The notes beneath the pieces were generated by a model. The model saw only the letters and a program-made list of their open reading frames with translations. It did no database searches and was not told the origin of the DNA. From assembly GCF_029392895.1 (NCBI RefSeq), contig NZ_CP114200.1, forward strand, positions 7,694,501 to 7,758,500: a DNA stretch of 64,000 bases. Reading direction: 5' to 3'. This DNA comes from Streptomyces sp. 71268 (GTDB lineage Bacteria; Actinomycetota; Actinomycetes; Streptomycetales; Streptomycetaceae). The position numbers were made by a program, and so were the translations under genes. This document shows, one piece after another, positions 54,236 to 61,939 of the stretch (its first letter is position 1; every line of letters starts with the position of its first letter).

Positions 54236-55060
54236 TCAAGCACGGCGGGTGGGGTGTGCGCAGTCGACGACCTGTGAGCAGACCGGTCGCCGGCGACAGA
54301 GCCGTGGGGCTGGGCCGTTGAGGTACAGGCGTTTGAAATAGATCAGGACGAGGTGTGCGAACCAGGTTGGCGGTGCCCCCTTTGGGAGCGTGACCTCGTA
54401 CGCGTTGTTGGTGATCAGCAACCGGAACTCGGCCGAGCGAGCGTGCACGGCCGCCTCCAGGACGTGCCGCATACGTTCGTGAGCCACAGCGCCTGGCGGA
54501 AGAGTGAGGCCCAGGGCGGGGGCCAGTTTGGTGACCATGCCGGAGTCCACCGGGATGATGCCGCAGTGATACCCGCGAGCGGTGAGCAGTGCGCACTGAG
54601 CCACCTTGTAGGAGGCACCTCGCACCCGCGCCGCGAAGTCGAAGACGAGGGCGTCGCAGTCGGCTGACTCCGCAGTCGGATCGGTCCCCTCCTTCTCCCA
54701 GCAACCGAGAAGCTCGGCGAGCGAGCGTAGATAGTCGATGCGGGCCCGCGGCAGGCCGAGGGGACGCGCCAACGTGGCCAGCTCGGCGTCAGTGGCCGCG
54801 ACGAGGCTGTCAAAGCCATAGGCGTCCGCTGACGCGATCACCCGGGCGTACGTCTCGATCATTCGGTAGGAGACCCGGGTGGACCAGCCAGCGGCGAGCA
54901 TCCGCATCCGCGGGTCGCTGATCGTCGTCGGCCACCACCGGTTCTCGTCGTGGTTGGCCTCTACCTCCGCTCGCACGTCCGGCAGGCTGGCGGCGCGCTC
55001 GATCAACCGGTGAACACGCCGTATGTCGAGGGGCGTTGCCTTTGCGCGTTCGATCTTCAC
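54236..55060 (-). CDS. HhH-GPD (DNA glycosylase fold)-like protein
   Basis: This 274-residue protein starts at GTG 55060 (CCGGAGTAGATGC upstream), overlapping the racemase-like stop. The middle region RVRGASYKVAQCALLTARG followed by GIIPVDSGMVTKLAPALGL aligns with the helix-hairpin-helix and catalytic Asp of endonuclease III/MutY-type glycosylases (LpGvGpKTA..., pVDThV.Rv..RLGL). Lys and Asp at the active-site positions are both present. The end CRRRPVCSQVVDC resembles an incomplete [4Fe-4S] loop. This assignment is from pattern only. Confidence 0.6.
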   Translation of the reverse strand: MKIERAKATPLDIRRVHRLIERAASLPDVRAEVEANHDENRWWPTTISDPRMRMLAAGWSTRVSYRMIETYARVIASADAYGFDSLVAATDAELATLARPLGLPRARIDYLRSLAELLGCWEKEGTDPTAESADCDALVFDFAARVRGASYKVAQCALLTARGYHCGIIPVDSGMVTKLAPALGLTLPPGAVAHERMRHVLEAAVHARSAEFRLLITNNAYEVTLPKGAPPTWFAHLVLIYFKRLYLNGPAPRLCRRRPVCSQVVDCAHPTRRA

Positions 55061-55767
55061 GCATCTACTCCGGTAGGGATTCGGGCGGCCAAAAGTGCCA
55101 TGGCGAGGTTGGAGGAGAGCACTGGCTTTCCGTACCGGCGCTCCAGCTCCGTGACCACCGAGAGGGTGTGCCATCCGGTACACGACAGGACTACCGCCTC
55201 GGCGGAGTCGACCGCGTCCTGTGGTAGCCGGTCCACTAGGGCGAGAACCCGAGCCGGAGGGATCTCGGGGTAGCCGTCGGTCAGGCCCAGGCTCGTGTGA
55301 GCCAGTACCTCCACTCCGGCCTCGGCGAACGCTGCGGCTTCTGCTTCGCTCACCGGAGCAGGGTAGGGCGTGGCCAGTACCACGCGGCTTGTGCCCGCCC
55401 TGGCGAGGGCCTGCACGAGGGCGTCGAAGGCGGTGCGGACGCCGCCCGGTAGCGGTGGTCCTCCGGTGAAGCCCGCGGACGTGCACGCCAGCATCACCGC
55501 ATCGAGCGGTATGTGCGACAACGAGTCCAGTGCCTGCGCTGACGCCTCGCGTAGGCCGTGCCAGAACGAGGCGTCGATCGCCGTCGTCCTGGAGGCGGGC
55601 ACGAGCCGCGCGTGGTGGAAGACGGTGTGGCGCAGTCCCAGGCGAGCGAGTTCGGCCTCCACCGCGACGTTGGCCCAGGGGAGCAGCAGACCCGCGCGAA
55701 CGGTGCGGTTCGACGCCGCGTCCACGGCGGCCAACGTCGCGAGTGTCCCATCAAGAGGCGGAGGCAA
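55057..55767 (-). CDS. Asp/Glu racemase / maleate isomerase-like protein
   Basis: This 236-residue protein starts at TTG 55767 with ACGGAGAGCACG upstream, overlapping the radical SAM gene by 17 bp. The two-cysteine pattern of the Asp/Glu/hydantoin racemase superfamily is visible: VMLACTSAGFTGG (first Cys about 94) and VVLSCTGWHTL (second Cys). RAGLLLPWANVAVEAELARLG at the start is typical of maleate isomerase/arylmalonate decarboxylase relatives. Substrate is unknown. Confidence 0.85.
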   Translation of the reverse strand: MPPPLDGTLATLAAVDAASNRTVRAGLLLPWANVAVEAELARLGLRHTVFHHARLVPASRTTAIDASFWHGLREASAQALDSLSHIPLDAVMLACTSAGFTGGPPLPGGVRTAFDALVQALARAGTSRVVLATPYPAPVSEAEAAAFAEAGVEVLAHTSLGLTDGYPEIPPARVLALVDRLPQDAVDSAEAVVLSCTGWHTLSVVTELERRYGKPVLSSNLAMALLAARIPTGVDA

Positions 55768-57271
55768 CGTGCTCTCCGTAAATCATGCGTGGCGCATGGC
55801 CAGTCACCATCAGGTCGCCGGTGGTGCCGAGTGGAACTGCGGTGTCGCGCTCGACGATCTGGATGGAGTACGAGCCCAACCTCCGCCACCAGGTGCCGCC
55901 TTGGCCGATGAAGTACGAGTGGAGACCGGGCACGCGCAGTCCGGTCGGGTAGACCCGCTCCTTCATCGGCTGGTCCCAGGCGAAGTCGATGTCCGCCTTC
56001 CACGACGGGAAGTGCTCCGCCGAGGGCAGCGGGTCCAACTCGCCGAGCGCCGCCAGCGGAGTGCCGGGGAAGGCTCGCGCCAGGCGGACGTTCGTGCGAT
56101 GACACAGCAGGCCGGCGTCGAGGATGTTCGCCAGGCCCCGGAGATTCGCCACGTGCGTGCCGTGGGTCTCGCCGGGCAGGCCGTAGATCAGGTTCAGGCC
56201 CGGGAGCAGCAACGGCAGCCCGCCAGGACCGCGAGCAGCTCCTGCCTCGTTGACGTGCTCGACGGCGCGCATCAGGATCTCAGGCGTGCAGGTGAGGGTG
56301 TTCCTGTCGATGACCGCCGGGTCGAAGCTCTCGATGCCCATCGGCGCGCAGTTGCCCTCGGTGCAGTAGTCCGCGACCAGCTTCGCGATGCGTAAACCGA
56401 CGGGCGCGGCCACCGCGAGGGGGTCCGCGTTGTCGATGTGAAGCACCTCCAACTCGGGGCAGTGCTCCCGGATACCGCCGAGCAGGGCGCGGATCGCCTC
56501 CTCGTCCCGATTGCGGTAGGAGAAGAAGCAGGTCTGCTGGCCGAGCCGGAAGTTCCGCACGCCGGCCGAGTAGAGCTGGGCAGCCTCGGCGACGACGTCG
56601 TCGACCTCGCGGAAGGCGACGAGGGGCGACTTCGCCGGCTCGTTGCAGAAGTCGCAGAACCTGCGCCGGGTGCAACCGCGGTACAGCTCCAACTCGGCGA
56701 TCGGACGCCAGGGCATTTGCTCGACGAGACCGGTGAACGAGTCGCGCTCGTGTTGCATCTGGGCGTAGGCGGCTGGGCGATGACTGCCGAGGTGGAGATC
56801 GCCGGACGTCACGGTGTGAGTGTGGACGGCGTCGAACAGTCCGGCGTATTGCGCGGGGCCGGCCACGGCGTAGGTGGACAGCGGTCCAAGGAGGTACCGG
56901 CGGCCTCGCGTGCAGGCGAGTGCGCGAGCGATCTCCTCGAACGACCCGTTCACCGCGTGTAGATGGACTGACGGCACGGCGTCTCCGGCGATGACGACCA
57001 CGATCTCGGCATCTCGCAGGAGCTGGATAGCGGTGTCCCGGTTGACGGTGGTCGAGTACGTGAGTGGATCGCTCTGGGGCGGCTCGACGGCAGGTTTGCC
57101 GCCTGCCAGGCACCAGCGGACATCGTCGATGGTCAGGTACCTAACGTCGGCCTCCGGCCGTGCTCGTCGCAGTGCCGACCAGGCGTTACGGACGTAGGTC
57201 GAGAGGTATGGCGGTACGCCGAGACCGCTCGGCTCGACGGTGAAGCAGTCCAAGACCACTACTGGCTGCAT
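55751..57271 (-). CDS. radical SAM protein, COG1031-like
   Basis: This 506-residue protein starts at ATG 57271 with CCGGAGGGAGAGCAC upstream. The N-terminus (VLDCFTVEPSGLGVPPYLST, then YLTIDDVRW) strongly resembles the archaeal-type COG1031 Fe-S oxidoreductases. The cluster motif is RGCTRRRFCDFCNEP, i.e. C-x5-C-x2-C instead of the canonical C-x3-C-x2-C. The SAM domain continues with GIESFDPAVI and PGLNLIYGLPGETHGTHVANL. It is the first gene of the nucleotide-type operon. Reaction unknown; radical chemistry on a base or sugar is conceivable. Confidence 0.85.
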   Translation of the reverse strand: MQPVVVLDCFTVEPSGLGVPPYLSTYVRNAWSALRRARPEADVRYLTIDDVRWCLAGGKPAVEPPQSDPLTYSTTVNRDTAIQLLRDAEIVVVIAGDAVPSVHLHAVNGSFEEIARALACTRGRRYLLGPLSTYAVAGPAQYAGLFDAVHTHTVTSGDLHLGSHRPAAYAQMQHERDSFTGLVEQMPWRPIAELELYRGCTRRRFCDFCNEPAKSPLVAFREVDDVVAEAAQLYSAGVRNFRLGQQTCFFSYRNRDEEAIRALLGGIREHCPELEVLHIDNADPLAVAAPVGLRIAKLVADYCTEGNCAPMGIESFDPAVIDRNTLTCTPEILMRAVEHVNEAGAARGPGGLPLLLPGLNLIYGLPGETHGTHVANLRGLANILDAGLLCHRTNVRLARAFPGTPLAALGELDPLPSAEHFPSWKADIDFAWDQPMKERVYPTGLRVPGLHSYFIGQGGTWWRRLGSYSIQIVERDTAVPLGTTGDLMVTGHAPRMIYGEHVASAS

Positions 57272-57397
57272 GTGCTCTCCCTCCGGCACTGAGGGCATCG
57301 GCGACGTTCCACGGCGTCCTTGCCGGGAAGGCCCGTCGGCGGCCCGCAGCCCTCTCAGTCTCAGTGCTGGAACGGGCTCCGGAGGAGGGAGCAGCGG

Positions 57398-57424
57398 GGT
57401 TGTTCGGTTGTACGGAGGTTGTTC
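57398..57424. promoter_or_regulatory. three direct repeats of GGTTGTWC in the divergent promoter region
   Basis: GGTTGTTC (57398), GGTTGTAC (57406) and GGTTGTTC (57417) lie in the 213-bp gap between the radical SAM operon and its divergent TPR regulator. This is a plausible operator for that regulator. Confidence 0.55.
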
Positions 57425-57484
57425 TTTCATCGCACTGTGTCTTGGGGCTGGGACTGAGGGTGATCGACAAGGCATTATCTAGCC

Positions 57485-58870
57485 ATGGGAAGCGCGAGGA
57501 AGGCCGGCGAGACGAACACCGCGCTCGGGGCTGTGATCCTGGAAGCCGGTCGCTCGCACGCGGCCCTCGCTCGCAAGGTCAACGAACTGGCCGCGTTGCA
57601 GGGCGTGGTCACGCGCTACGACAAGGCGTCGGTGACCCGCTGGCTGCAAGGGATGACCCCTCGGGATCGCGCTCCAGAGTTCATCGCCGCGGCCCTGGCC
57701 GACTTCCTAGGGCGCCCCATCGCACCGGTTGACCTCGGCTTCACAGAGCAGCAGCAGCGGCCGGTGGTCGCGCGAGCGTTGACGTACCGTGAAGATGTGG
57801 GTGAAACGCTGCACACACTTGCGGAGCTGGGCTCCACCGATATCTCACGGCGCAGCCTCCTCGGGGCGACGCCGTTCGTCGCGACGGCCTTGATGGACCC
57901 GCAGCGGCAGTGGCTCCTCTGGCTCCTTGAGGACGACCAGGCTCCTCGACTGGCCGCTGTCGCCGATGGCGGTCCTGCCGAGCAGGTCCAGGCCATGATC
58001 GAAATGTTCGACGAGATGGACAACCGCTTCGGCGGAGGCGGAGTCCGGGCCAGCATCGTGCACTACCTCAGCACCCAGCTCGCGCCCATGTTGCAGCAGC
58101 GGAACCTGCCCGCACACCAGCGCCGGCCTCTCTACACCGCGGCGGCGAAGATGGCGGCGACGGCAGGCTGGTGCTCGTACGACACCGCCGACTACGGGCT
58201 CGCCGAGCGGTACATGATCCAGGCGCTCCGGTTGTGCGCCGAGGGCGGCGACAGGGTGCTCGGCGGACAGATCCTGGCGGGCATGTCCCACCTCGCCACC
58301 AGCCTCGGCAACCCTGCCGAAGGAGTCTCGCTCGCCCGTGCGGGCATCGCGACTGCCAAGTCGTCGGGCAGCCCGCTGGGGCTCATGCGGTTGCACGCCA
58401 TGGCCGCCCGCGGTTACGCCGCTCTCGGCAACACGCGGCAGGCCACGGCGTCCCTGCACGCGGCCGGCAAAAGCCTGGACGCCAGCCGGGGGCCGATCGA
58501 GGAATCGCCATGGGTCCGCTTCCTGGACCACCACTACCTGGAGGCCGAGGCCGCCCTGGTCCACCGCGACCTCGGCGAAGCACCACAAGCAGAGCGCCTC
58601 GCCAACGCGTCGGTGGAGGCGAACAGCGATCGCCGCCGCCGCCAGGCGATCAGCCGCTCCGTACTCGCCACGGCGTACCTCCAACAGGACCGACTGGACG
58701 AGGCGGTCGACGCGGCCACCAACGCCCTGGACCAGCTCAGTGGTGTTCACAGCGAGCGATCGGTACAGGCCCTGCGCGACTTCCGCGCACGCCTTACTCC
58801 GCACCGAGGCGAGCGGATCGTGCGCGATTTCGAGCTCAGGGCCAGGCCAGTACTCGGCGCTGCGGCCTGA
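57485..58870 (+). CDS. TPR-containing transcriptional regulator
   Basis: This 461-residue protein starts at ATG 57485. There is no ribosome site, while CATTAT ends 6 nt upstream, so the transcript may be leaderless. Residues about 10-75 look like a helix-turn-helix (HAALARKVNELAALQG, YDKASVTRWLQGMTPRDRAPEFIAAALADFLG). The rest is a long array of TPR-like helix pairs (about 170-430). Such regulators are common beside streptomycete accessory operons. It is divergent from the radical SAM operon and probably controls it. Confidence 0.83.
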   Translation: MGSARKAGETNTALGAVILEAGRSHAALARKVNELAALQGVVTRYDKASVTRWLQGMTPRDRAPEFIAAALADFLGRPIAPVDLGFTEQQQRPVVARALTYREDVGETLHTLAELGSTDISRRSLLGATPFVATALMDPQRQWLLWLLEDDQAPRLAAVADGGPAEQVQAMIEMFDEMDNRFGGGGVRASIVHYLSTQLAPMLQQRNLPAHQRRPLYTAAAKMAATAGWCSYDTADYGLAERYMIQALRLCAEGGDRVLGGQILAGMSHLATSLGNPAEGVSLARAGIATAKSSGSPLGLMRLHAMAARGYAALGNTRQATASLHAAGKSLDASRGPIEESPWVRFLDHHYLEAEAALVHRDLGEAPQAERLANASVEANSDRRRRQAISRSVLATAYLQQDRLDEAVDAATNALDQLSGVHSERSVQALRDFRARLTPHRGERIVRDFELRARPVLGAAA

Positions 58871-58879
58871 CCAGCTCGC

Positions 58880-59689
58880 TCAGTAGCCATCCGGAGTCGG
58901 AGCGTTCTGACCCTTGTCGACGGGGATGTTCGCGCCCGTCACTCCTCGGGATTGGTCTGACAGCAGGAACGCGATCACGTCGGCCACCTCCTCGGGTTGC
59001 ACCAAGTCGCCTCCCGGGAACTCCGCACGGAAGCGGTCGAAGGCCGCCGGGTCCTCGCGACGCATCCGGTCCCACCGCTTGCCCGGAATGAGCATGGACC
59101 CGGGCGAGACGGCGTTCACCCGGATTCCGTCCACGGCCAGCTCCCTGGCCAACGACGACACCATGTGAATCTGCGCCGCCTTCGCCGCGCCGTACTGAGC
59201 CTGTGGCCCCGGCTTCCAGCCGGAGATCGAAGCCACCACGACGACCGGACCGCCACCAGCCTCGCGCAGATGCGGTGCGCTCGACGCCACCAGCCGCGCG
59301 GCATGGCCGACGTTCATCTCCCATGTTGCCGACCAGTCCTGCGCTGTCGCCTCGTCGATGCCCCGCCCGCGCGCGCTGCCGGCACAGGCGACCACGCCGT
59401 CCAGGCCCCCGAGCGCTGTTGCGGCGTTGTCCACGAACCGTTCGAGCAACTCCGGCACCGAGACATCCAAAGTCTGGGTGAACAGAGCTTCGGAAGAACT
59501 GATTGAACGACGAAGTGTTTCCAGTGGCTCTTGCTTACGGGCACACGTCGCCACCTTTGCCCCCTCCGCCAAGAGCAAGCGCACGACGTGTTCGCCGAGC
59601 CCCCTGGAACCGCCCGTCACCACCATCCGGCGGCCCCTGAAACGCCCCGTCACTGCTTCCCGCGTCTGGTCCAGCCCTGTACTCGTCAT
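58880..59689 (-). CDS. short-chain dehydrogenase/reductase
   Basis: This 269-residue protein starts at ATG 59689 (GTGAAGGGTTGGACAG upstream). The cofactor motif is VVTGGSRGLGEHVV (about 23-36), the NAG-like motif is VVACAGSARG, the catalytic Ser lies in VVVVASISGWK and the YxxxK pair in QYGAAKAA. PGSMLIPGKRW and GVTGANIPVDKG close the domain. It is convergent with the TPR regulator and divergent from the ATPase gene. Substrate unknown; the SISGW motif and 269 residues fit classical SDRs. Confidence 0.92.
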   Translation of the reverse strand: MTSTGLDQTREAVTGRFRGRRMVVTGGSRGLGEHVVRLLLAEGAKVATCARKQEPLETLRRSISSSEALFTQTLDVSVPELLERFVDNAATALGGLDGVVACAGSARGRGIDEATAQDWSATWEMNVGHAARLVASSAPHLREAGGGPVVVVASISGWKPGPQAQYGAAKAAQIHMVSSLARELAVDGIRVNAVSPGSMLIPGKRWDRMRREDPAAFDRFRAEFPGGDLVQPEEVADVIAFLLSDQSRGVTGANIPVDKGQNAPTPDGY

Positions 59690-59818
59690 CTGTCCAACCC
59701 TTCACCAACCGTGCCAACCCCCGTGGGCCAAGACACCCCTCGTGCTCCCTTTTTACCGGGGCGCCGGAGCGGATTTCCTATGGGCGTACCCGGTCCGGGC
59801 AGCCGGCGGTCGGAGATC

Positions 59819-59876
59819 AGGCGGCATGGGCGTCCCGGGCCCGGGGAGGGTGGGCGGTAACCCGGGATGCCGCCTG
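59819..59876. repeat. 10-bp inverted repeat with nested GC palindromes
   Basis: CAGGCGGCAT (59819-59828) and ATGCCGCCTG (59867-59876) enclose CCCGGGCCCGGGG-type sequence in the divergent gap between the SDR and ATPase genes. It may be a regulatory structure or a terminator for an unseen transcript. Confidence 0.4.
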
Positions 59877-59974
59877 CCGCTGTTCGAACCGCTGATCCCG
59901 GCTCGGCAATCCCACCAAACGAGCGAGAGCCAGCGAACACACCTCGCGCTCCTCTCCCAGTTCGGGAGGCACAC

Positions 59975-60553
59975 ATGTCCCATTCACCACATCCGCGCAA
60001 CAGGCTCACGTTGGCCGATACCCCCAATGCCGTCGGCCTGGCACGGTTGCACACGGCAGACGTTCTGTCCCGTTGGGGTGTGCACTCCGACACGATCGAG
60101 ACTGTGCAGCTCCTTGTGTCGGAGCTGGCCACGAACGCCGTGCGGTACCCCAAGCAGGACGAGGCGCAAGCTTCTCCATTCTCGTCGTGGAACAGGGCGC
60201 AGACCTTCGAGTTCATGCTGGAGATCGTCGGCGACGTGGTGCGGGTGTCGGTGTGGGACCGCGACACGAGGCCGCCAGTGCTGAAGGAGGTCGGTGTCGA
60301 GGCTACAGGGGGCCGCGGCATCTTCATCGTCGCAGCGTTGAGCAGGCGCTGGGGTCACCATCCGGCTCGCGGCACGGCCGGCAAGGTGGTGTGGGCCGAA
60401 GTCGGCCTGACTCCCACCGGACACGCGAGCGGAGGCGGAAAACCGTCGCACCCTCCAAGTCGGTCTTCTACGAGCACCCTAGGGATGCCGAGAGCTGCTG
60501 AGGTCGACACGAACATCATCGGTCGCGTGCTCGTCGGCATCAGAAACGCCTGA
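59975..60553 (+). CDS. RsbW-like ATP-binding protein
   Basis: This 192-residue protein starts at ATG 59975 with CGGGAGGCACAC upstream. The HATPase_c fold is clear: LLVSELATNAVRYP (N box), VWDRDTRPPVL (G1) and TGGRGIFIVAALSRRWG (G2). These are anti-sigma-type serine kinases, abundant in Streptomyces. The last 45 residues are Ser/Pro-rich and not part of the fold. No dedicated antagonist or sigma gene is adjacent. Confidence 0.9.
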   Translation: MSHSPHPRNRLTLADTPNAVGLARLHTADVLSRWGVHSDTIETVQLLVSELATNAVRYPKQDEAQASPFSSWNRAQTFEFMLEIVGDVVRVSVWDRDTRPPVLKEVGVEATGGRGIFIVAALSRRWGHHPARGTAGKVVWAEVGLTPTGHASGGGKPSHPPSRSSTSTLGMPRAAEVDTNIIGRVLVGIRNA

Positions 60554-60770
60554 TGCGTGAGCTGGACCAACGACGCCAGCTTGGCGCCCTCGGCCCGCCA
60601 GTGAGTTCGTGCTCTGGGCAGCGCCTCGCGCCTGTGCTCCACCTGCGTCGCTGCCTGTGACCAGCTCCAGAAACCGCCCGTGCCCCCAGAGACGACGCGT
60701 CGCGACGTCCCCACCTACACGGGACTCTCCACGGCCCCGTAGCCATCCCACGATGACGAGGAATCCCCCG

Positions 60771-61586
60771 ATGTCCCCCACGGAAGGTCCGCTCGTTTCC
60801 GCCCCGGCGCCGCCACCTGCGGTAGCCCCACCGGGCACCGCGGTGGTGATCTACGCCTGCCTGTTGCCCGGTGCGCACACCCACGAGGGAGCGCGGACCG
60901 AGTCGTTGAGCACGGTGCGCGAGTACGTGACGGCCTGCGGTTGGGTCGTGGTCGATGAGTTCGTCGACCGGGTGGGTGTGGAAGCGTCGACGCCGCTGCA
61001 GCGAGCCGGCCTGCGACAGGCGCTCGACGCGGTGGGGGCCGGCGGCGCGGCGGGCATCGCCATCCCGGCGGAACACATGGTGGCCAGGTCCGCTCGTGAG
61101 CGGCGAGCGCTGATCGAGTGGCAACGCGGCTTCCCGCACCCGCCGTTCGTCATCTCGCCGACGTCGTTGGCAGGAATGGGCTTGATGTCGCAGCAATGGC
61201 AAGTGCCGGCACGGTTCGCCCAGGCAGCGGCGGTGCGGGAGTGGGTGAGCGCATGCGTGAGTGACTGGGCGCCGGAAGCGAGCGATCTCTCGCTGCGCGT
61301 GAACGTGTGCGTGACCGAGTTGTTCGCCAACGCCGTGCAGCACGCGCCGTCCGGCGATGCGGTCACGGTGCGTGTCGCACCGTCGCCGACGGCGATCTCC
61401 GTGGCGATCGAGGACGCGTCGTTGGCGGAACCGTGCCTGCGCGAGGCGACCGCGACTGAAGAGGCGGGACGAGGGCTGATCTTGGTCGCCGGCCTGTCCA
61501 CGCGATGGGGGTGCACGCGTACATCACGCGGCAAGCAGGTGTGGTGCACCTTCGCCCTGCCGCCAGGAAGCGGAGCTACCGCGTGA
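60771..61586 (+). CDS. degenerate resolvase fold fused to an RsbW-like ATPase
   Basis: This 271-residue protein starts at ATG 60771 with GACGAGGAATCCCCCG upstream. Residues about 23-125 follow the serine-recombinase catalytic fold (VVIYACLLPGAHTHEG, LSTVREYVTACGWVVVDEFVD, LRQALDAVGAGGAAGIAIP), but the RxS nucleophile motif is replaced by ACLLPG. The C-terminal half is HATPase_c: CVTELFANAVQHAP, IEDASLAEP, EAGRGLILVAGLSTRWG. It likely acts as a regulator, not a recombinase. Confidence 0.72.
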   Translation: MSPTEGPLVSAPAPPPAVAPPGTAVVIYACLLPGAHTHEGARTESLSTVREYVTACGWVVVDEFVDRVGVEASTPLQRAGLRQALDAVGAGGAAGIAIPAEHMVARSARERRALIEWQRGFPHPPFVISPTSLAGMGLMSQQWQVPARFAQAAAVREWVSACVSDWAPEASDLSLRVNVCVTELFANAVQHAPSGDAVTVRVAPSPTAISVAIEDASLAEPCLREATATEEAGRGLILVAGLSTRWGCTRTSRGKQVWCTFALPPGSGATA

Positions 61587-61939
61587 CCGTGACCAAGTCG
61601 TTTGCCGAGGGGCGCCAAGGAACGCCCGCGCATTGGGGGACCTGCGACGTGGTGATCACAGAGGGAGGGCCCACGTCGGATGCGGTCCTGCGGAGCATGG
61701 ATCACGTGCCGGGTGGGAGCGGGCCCGTGGCAACTGTGTCGGGCTGGCTGGTGTGGGTGGTGCCTGCCGGCACCAGCCGGCGGTGGCCGGCGCGAGCTGG
61801 TCGGTGCATGGCGATGACCGACTTCCACCACTTGCTGGACCGGTTGGAGTGGGTGCGCGAGCCCACACCGCAGAGGTTGGTGGATGCCGACGTGCTGGCT
61901 CGCCAGATCAGGCTCGCGCAGGACGGCGGGTTCGCGTGA
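61583..61939 (+). CDS. small unknown protein of the signalling operon
   Basis: This 118-residue ORF starts at GTG 61583, overlapping the previous stop (GTGA), with a CGGAGC ribosome site. It contains WGTCDVVITEGGPTSD, SGWLVWVVPAGTSRRW and a C-terminal helix DFHHLLDRLEWVREPTP. No family is recognised. Coupling to both neighbours supports it as a real gene. Confidence 0.65.
   Translation: MTVTKSFAEGRQGTPAHWGTCDVVITEGGPTSDAVLRSMDHVPGGSGPVATVSGWLVWVVPAGTSRRWPARAGRCMAMTDFHHLLDRLEWVREPTPQRLVDADVLARQIRLAQDGGFA

Noticed and set aside
60771..61586. Active resolvase/invertase
   Set aside because: The catalytic RxS motif is missing and the recombinase DNA-binding domain is replaced by an ATPase domain.
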